Made by a program: the position numbers and the translations under genes. Below, piece by piece: positions 60,327 to 64,000 of a stretch of 64,000 nucleotides of DNA. The stretch is from Tetracentron sinense (taxonomy: Eukaryota; Streptophyta; Magnoliopsida; Trochodendrales; Trochodendraceae). The stretch spans positions 8,744,938 to 8,808,937 of the forward strand of contig CM026574.1 in assembly GCA_015143295.1 (NCBI GenBank). Reading direction: 5' to 3'. Within the stretch, counting starts at the first letter, position 1; each line of letters begins with the position of its first letter. The notes beneath the pieces were generated by a model. That model was not told where the DNA came from. It did no database searches and saw only the letters and a list, made by a program, of their open reading frames with translations.

Positions 60327-60459
60327 GTGTTGTGAACTTGTGATCTGATTTGAGGGAAAGAATAGAATTTGAAATTTTTACTTTTCTTTTTTGTATCCTC
60401 CAATTAAATCATGACACATGTGATTAAACTTGGAGGCGGAAAAAAAATTGAAAATAGAC

Positions 60460-60818
60460 CAGATCATGTCCAATTGTGATTGAACTTGGGAGAGTTCCAT
60501 CGCATTCTTTGAAACCATGGAATACAGGAAAGTCGGATAAATCCATAAAGGTGGTCAACAAGGGGAGGTACTCAAACTCAAGACCTTCGTTTTCTTGAGG
60601 CGTGATCTTGGCCACTAGCCCAACCTCCCACTTAACTATAAATAACTCTGGTTAACAAGTTTTAATCCTAATTTTTTTTTTCCAAAAATCAAGGTTAGAT
60701 TGTTGAATCCTATGGGTTACTGAATCTTAACCACAGTTAATAGGTGATAAAAGAGACACATGTTGACCTCTGAGTGTGATTGAACTCTCCTAAGTTCAAT
60801 CGTAGTTGATATGATCTC
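60460..60818. mobile_element. Foldback MITE, about 359 bp, same family
   Basis: The left end AGATCATGTCCAATTGTGAT, followed by TGAACTTGGGAGAGTTC, is mirrored by GATTGAACTCTCCTAAGTTC and a terminal GATATGATCTC. It has TTAACCACAGTTAA at 60727-60740. No clear target duplication. It is more eroded than the copy at 50714. Confidence 0.7.
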
Positions 60819-60844
60819 TAACTTTTTTTTTTGGGTCACTGATA

Positions 60845-61165
60845 TTATCTCTAGAAGGGAGCTAGCCCTACTCTCACAATCCGGCTACAAGTAGTGGTGC
60901 TAATAACTCTCCACCGGTGCCAAGACAGGGAAAGGGATGGCTCTCGTTTGTTCATTTCAAAAGAAGGCACTCTATATCTATATCGAAGTATAAGTGGATC
61001 GGGAATAAGTGATTGTACATCCCGTGCCGGAAAAAAAGACTCATCAGCGGCAATAACAGATCAGCAATCGTCGAATCCATTCCTGTGTCAGCGCCCAGTC
61101 TTGAATAACAAGAAGTTGGAGCGGGGTTGGGTGGGAGTAAGAAGCTATAAAATGGATTGATGAAG
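60845..61165 (+). other. Unassigned low-AT patch, possible organelle-derived insert
   Basis: This block is clearly less AT-rich than its neighbours and has an open frame of 88 residues (from 60894) without a recognisable domain. Words such as GGGAGCTAGCCCTACTCTC and CTCCACCGGTGCC have the flavour of plant mitochondrial non-coding DNA. That is an impression only; no organelle gene was identified. Confidence 0.3.
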
Positions 61166-61265
61166 GAGTGAAATGATTAGATAGGAGTAGAGATGGATGG
61201 GGCAATATGGACATCTATATCTTTAATTGGGTATCTTCTTTCTTATCCCCAAATCCACCCTCCAT

Positions 61266-61407
61266 CAGCCAACCACCTATCCATAAAGTGAATAACAGAC
61301 ACTCTCATGGTTAAAGCACACACTTTATGGAGAGGTGGTTGGCTGAATGTAAGAGTAGGAATGGCTGAATGTAAGAGTAGGAAATGGCTGAATGTAAGAG
61401 TAGGAAA
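61266..61407. repeat. Hairpin plus three 22-23 bp tandem repeats
   Basis: CAGCCAACCACCT-TCCATAA at 61266 is matched by its complement ending at 61345 (25-bp arms, one mismatch, 30-bp loop). Right behind it GGCTGAATGTAAGAGTAGGA occurs three times (61341, 61363, 61386). Confidence 0.85.
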
Positions 61408-62090
61408 GCCCTAAGAATAGGGGTAGCACTCCTCATGACCTCAAACTTATGTGAAAAAGAAATGAGGAGCCACTTGGGCAGCTGCAAGAGGAAGATGTGG
61501 TTACCCCATTAGATTTTAGGGTTAGGATTCAACAGGAGTTCATAGAAATCCACCAACCCTAAAATTAGATGTGCTATCCCCCATGTTACCTCTACAGCCG
61601 CTGTGTTGAAGAACTGCTATTGCAGAGCATCCTCATTTCCAAGAAAGTTGTGATTTTTGAGATATTGTTTTCCAACTTAAATTTTTTTTAAAAAAATTGT
61701 ATATCTTTTAGTTCCTCATGCTTCTATTTCTTTGATATATTGTTTTCCAAATTAACCATGCTTATAATTCTGAATCCCAGAATCAAAACTATAATAATGC
61801 ATTTTAATCAAAAATAATTGTGGAAAAAAAAAACCTTGTTGGTCACAAATGTTACTTGATTTATCTTCTCCTTTTCCTCAAAAAAACTATATTCTTGTTT
61901 ATGAGTTGCATTATGTTTCTACAACATAGTACCCTTGTCTGAACAGGTATAATCTTGTCCGAAAATGGTAGATTTTACCTGTGGAAAAGAAATTAAGTGT
62001 CATTATTTACGAGTGATTATGTACTATCATCAAATGAAATTTTAAAACTTAGTCCCTGCCCAACAGGACGCTACAGAATGATATATTTAC
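61408..62090. other. AT-rich intergenic sequence
   Basis: No gene is certain. A CCTCTACAG acceptor-like site near 61600 precedes a short open stretch, but no family is recognised. Confidence 0.4.
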
Positions 62091-62110
62091 ATATTTGTTG
62101 CTTTTAGGGT

Positions 62111-62201
62111 TTGTATGAGGAGTCTGTTCCTCGTGATGAATACATTTTAGGCCGACAATGCCTGGCAATATTTGAGAATCCCTCAGAGGAATGGTGGTGA
62201 A
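62111..62201 (+). other. Unassigned possible terminal exon
   Basis: After TTGCTTTTAG (acceptor-like, about 62109) the plus strand reads about 30 residues, GLYEESVPRDEYILGRQC onward, and ends EEWW before TGA at about 62199-62201. The peptide looks like real protein, but I cannot name it, and no upstream exon was found. Confidence 0.3.
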
Positions 62202-62384
62202 AGTTTTATTTTCTACCATGCATTCCCTCAACTTTTGGTGATAATTGCATAGCCCACATTTCTCCTCTCCTCGTTTCTCTAGTTGTGCTTCTGGAAATGA
62301 CATGCCGGAAGTATTTCGATATTCTCCAGAAAGAGTTTCCACTCTGAAATTTATACCATTTGGTATGATTTCTACGTAGCAAAA

Positions 62385-62476
62385 GGTATGGCAGAACTGT
62401 AGATTCGATAGCATAAGCGTAGAAACATTGGGTATAGCAAAACTGTAGATTCAATAGCATAAGCGTAGAAACATTG
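62385..62476. repeat. 46-bp tandem duplication
   Basis: Units 62385-62430 and 62431-62476 share ACTGTAGATTC-ATAGCATA and AGCGTAGAAACATTGGGT. Confidence 0.85.
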
Positions 62477-62479
62477 GGT

Positions 62480-63300
62480 TAATGAAACGGGATGCAAATT
62501 CCATTTCTCTACTCTTGACAATTATTTAACCTGAATCAATATCATTTTCCCGCCCGCCTCTCATCTCAAATATCCAATTCAAAAATGGAAATGATGTTAT
62601 TTCATATAATACCATTTTGGGGTATTTCATCTTGCACAAAACATATCACTGCATTCAAATCTTTGGATTTGCCGAAAAGCACAAGTTTGGTATACATACT
62701 TCCCCCAAAAAGAAACCAAAAAAGGGGCAAAAAAAAAAAGTTAAATCTCTTTCATGGGGTTATTATGCCACTTTTACATTCAAAAAAATTACCTCCTTCC
62801 ACTTGTTTATTCATTACACTTTTTTTCTCAGAAGCACTTCATCTCTCTCCTTTGCGAAGAGTGGCTAAAGCTTAGGACAATATAGACAGTAACAAATAAT
62901 TCATCTTCAAATAATCGTCTTCTGCTCTGTAATGACGAAGAATGCTGCCATACATGTTGGTCATAGTGGCGGTCAGCAGTTGCCATATAACATTGTCCAA
63001 AATGATTCAGACCCAAAATAATTCAACTTGATAGACTCAACTTTCCAAGTTGTATCAATTCGAGATGGGACTCTCTAGTGATTGTGCAGAATTTGGATAT
63101 CCCATACTATGTTTAAAATGACGTGTTCAGTGACAATTGGCTCAAGTCGAGTAGTTAAGTCTTATGATTTGAGTGCTGCTATAGTTCTATAAATGAGAAG
63201 TCTATATAAAAGGAGATGGTGAGACGATACATTTGGAATCGATAAAATTAAGCAAAATATATACTAGATAAAAAGTACAAGTCTCTAGTGCTGAATACAC
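62480..63300. other. Intergenic sequence and probable 3' UTR of the CWC25-type gene
   Basis: The part next to 63300 is likely the 3' UTR of the minus-strand CWC25-type gene. The rest is AT-rich, with no gene or element that I can support. Confidence 0.4.
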
Positions 63301-64000
63301 TCACCGCCGGAAGGCATTGCCTTCCCGTGCTTCTGACTTCCCCTGCAGATAATGTGTTCGGCGACGGACACTCTCCTCTATTGTGGAGCTCCCCCCTTTA
63401 TCAGCACCATATACACTCCTTTGAGCAGCATCCAGGAAATTCCTGCCACTAGATGACCCAACTTGGGTAGCTTCCCGTGCATCGTCCTCTGATGCCTTCT
63501 TCAGTCGTTTCCATCTTTGCTCCTCGTGCAGCTCAGCATCCATTTGCATCTCCCGCAGCCTAGCAGCTCTCTCTTCTTGGGACAGCTTGAGGGTGGTCTG
63601 CCGGTGCTTATGGGATGATCCATTCAAGAGTGCTGCAGCAGATGATTCACTGCCTGCATGGTTGGACTCTGATCCCCGGATGGGATCAAGAACATGACGA
63701 TGACCTGCTTGATGATGACTCCTGTATTCTCTTTCCCTTGTGGCAGCTTCAGAATCTGACCGGCCTTGAGGCGAATGCTTCGCACGCTTTGACTTGTGAT
63801 GACTCCTCTTGCTTCTCTCTTTGCCTTCACTTGTAGCAGTTTCCGCATCTAACTGGACTTTGTGTGGACGCTCTTCATGCTTCAAGTTCTTGGAATGACT
63901 CTTCTTTCTTCTTTCCGTTTCACTGGGGGTGGCTTCTGAATTTGACCGGCCTTTAGAAACATGCTCATGTTTTGAGTTCTTGCGATGACTACTCTTTCTT
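63301..64000 (-). CDS. CWC25: CWC25-type pre-mRNA splicing factor, C-terminal part (partial)
   Basis: The minus-strand frame is open from the right edge to a TGA at 63303-63301, giving 232 visible residues; the start and N-terminal domain lie outside the window. The first part is a highly charged SHHK/RS-like region of about four loose repeats, each beginning SH(R/S/H)K-N-KH and containing GRS(N/D)SEA. The last 95 residues hold the conserved block LSQEERAARLREMQ, DAELHEEQRWKRLKKA, GRNFLDAAQRSVYGA and GGSSTIEESVRRR. From memory this matches plant CWC25 homologues (Arabidopsis At2g44200 type). CWC25 helps the spliceosome through the first catalytic step. The frame has no defect in the visible part; upstream introns cannot be judged. 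Confidence 0.85.
   Translation of the reverse strand, partial: RKSSHRKNSKHEHVSKGRSNSEATPSETERRKKSHSKNLKHEERPHKVQLDAETATSEGKERSKRSHHKSKRAKHSPQGRSDSEAATREREYRSHHQAGHRHVLDPIRGSESNHAGSESSAAALLNGSSHKHRQTTLKLSQEERAARLREMQMDAELHEEQRWKRLKKASEDDAREATQVGSSSGRNFLDAAQRSVYGADKGGSSTIEESVRRRTHYLQGKSEAREGNAFRR

Overview
The window looks like a gene-poor, repeat-rich stretch of a flowering-plant nuclear genome. It is AT-rich, introns have GT-AG ends, and the host genes match plant families. Plant-type hAT, Mutator-like, Helitron, LINE, Ty1/copia and Ty3/gypsy remnants fill most of the space. I cannot name the species; nothing seen separates an early-diverging eudicot from other dicots.

I support four host genes and one host pseudogene. 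(1) 7940-9310, + strand: a two-exon C2H2-like zinc-finger protein with a PARP-fold-like C-terminal half. (2) 36556-35873, - strand: an intronless glycine-rich cold-shock-domain RNA chaperone with two CCHC knuckles. (3) 60042-51402, - strand: a four-exon plant selenoprotein-K-like ER membrane protein of 100 residues. Its first coding exon is only 19 nt and its first intron is 8152 bp, loaded with transposons. (4) 64000-63301, - strand: the 3' part of a CWC25-type splicing factor, running off the right edge. A thaumatin-like pseudogene lies at about 16290-16900 on the - strand. The genes have unrelated functions and do not form a cluster or pathway.

Layout: 1-1250 holds part of an unclassified LTR-element repeat and direct repeats. 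1.5-7.7 kb is MITE country (Mutator-like and hAT). 7.9-9.3 kb is the zinc-finger gene. 9.6-14.4 kb holds a Helitron, a Mutator-like element with an internal repeat array, and a small hAT element. 15.5-16.9 kb is the thaumatin pseudogene with unassigned open frames. 17.5-22.3 kb has two LINE fragments on opposite strands and a hAT element that seems to carry a host first exon. 22.4-26.0 kb is unassigned sequence plus a long-inverted-repeat element. 26.2-34.5 kb is a graveyard of broken Ty1/copia and Ty3/gypsy fossils, with one intact-looking hAT MITE inside. 35.9-36.6 kb is the cold-shock gene. 37.3-43.7 kb holds a second Helitron, a SINE, a PIF/Harbinger-like MITE and a second Mutator-like copy. 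43.7-50.0 kb is LTR material, including a 2557-bp solo LTR with a perfect target duplication. 50.7-60.0 kb is the selenoprotein-K-like gene, with members of one foldback MITE family at both ends. 60.8-63.3 kb is mostly unassigned, and 63.3-64.0 kb is the CWC25 end.

The most interesting material is the very long transposon-filled intron of a tiny conserved gene, the possible exon capture by a hAT element, two Helitrons that both duplicate their own 5' ends, and a near-palindromic TTAACC-type motif that recurs in unrelated transposons and sits beside ABRE/G-box-like CACGTG sites. I saw no convincing new multi-gene system.
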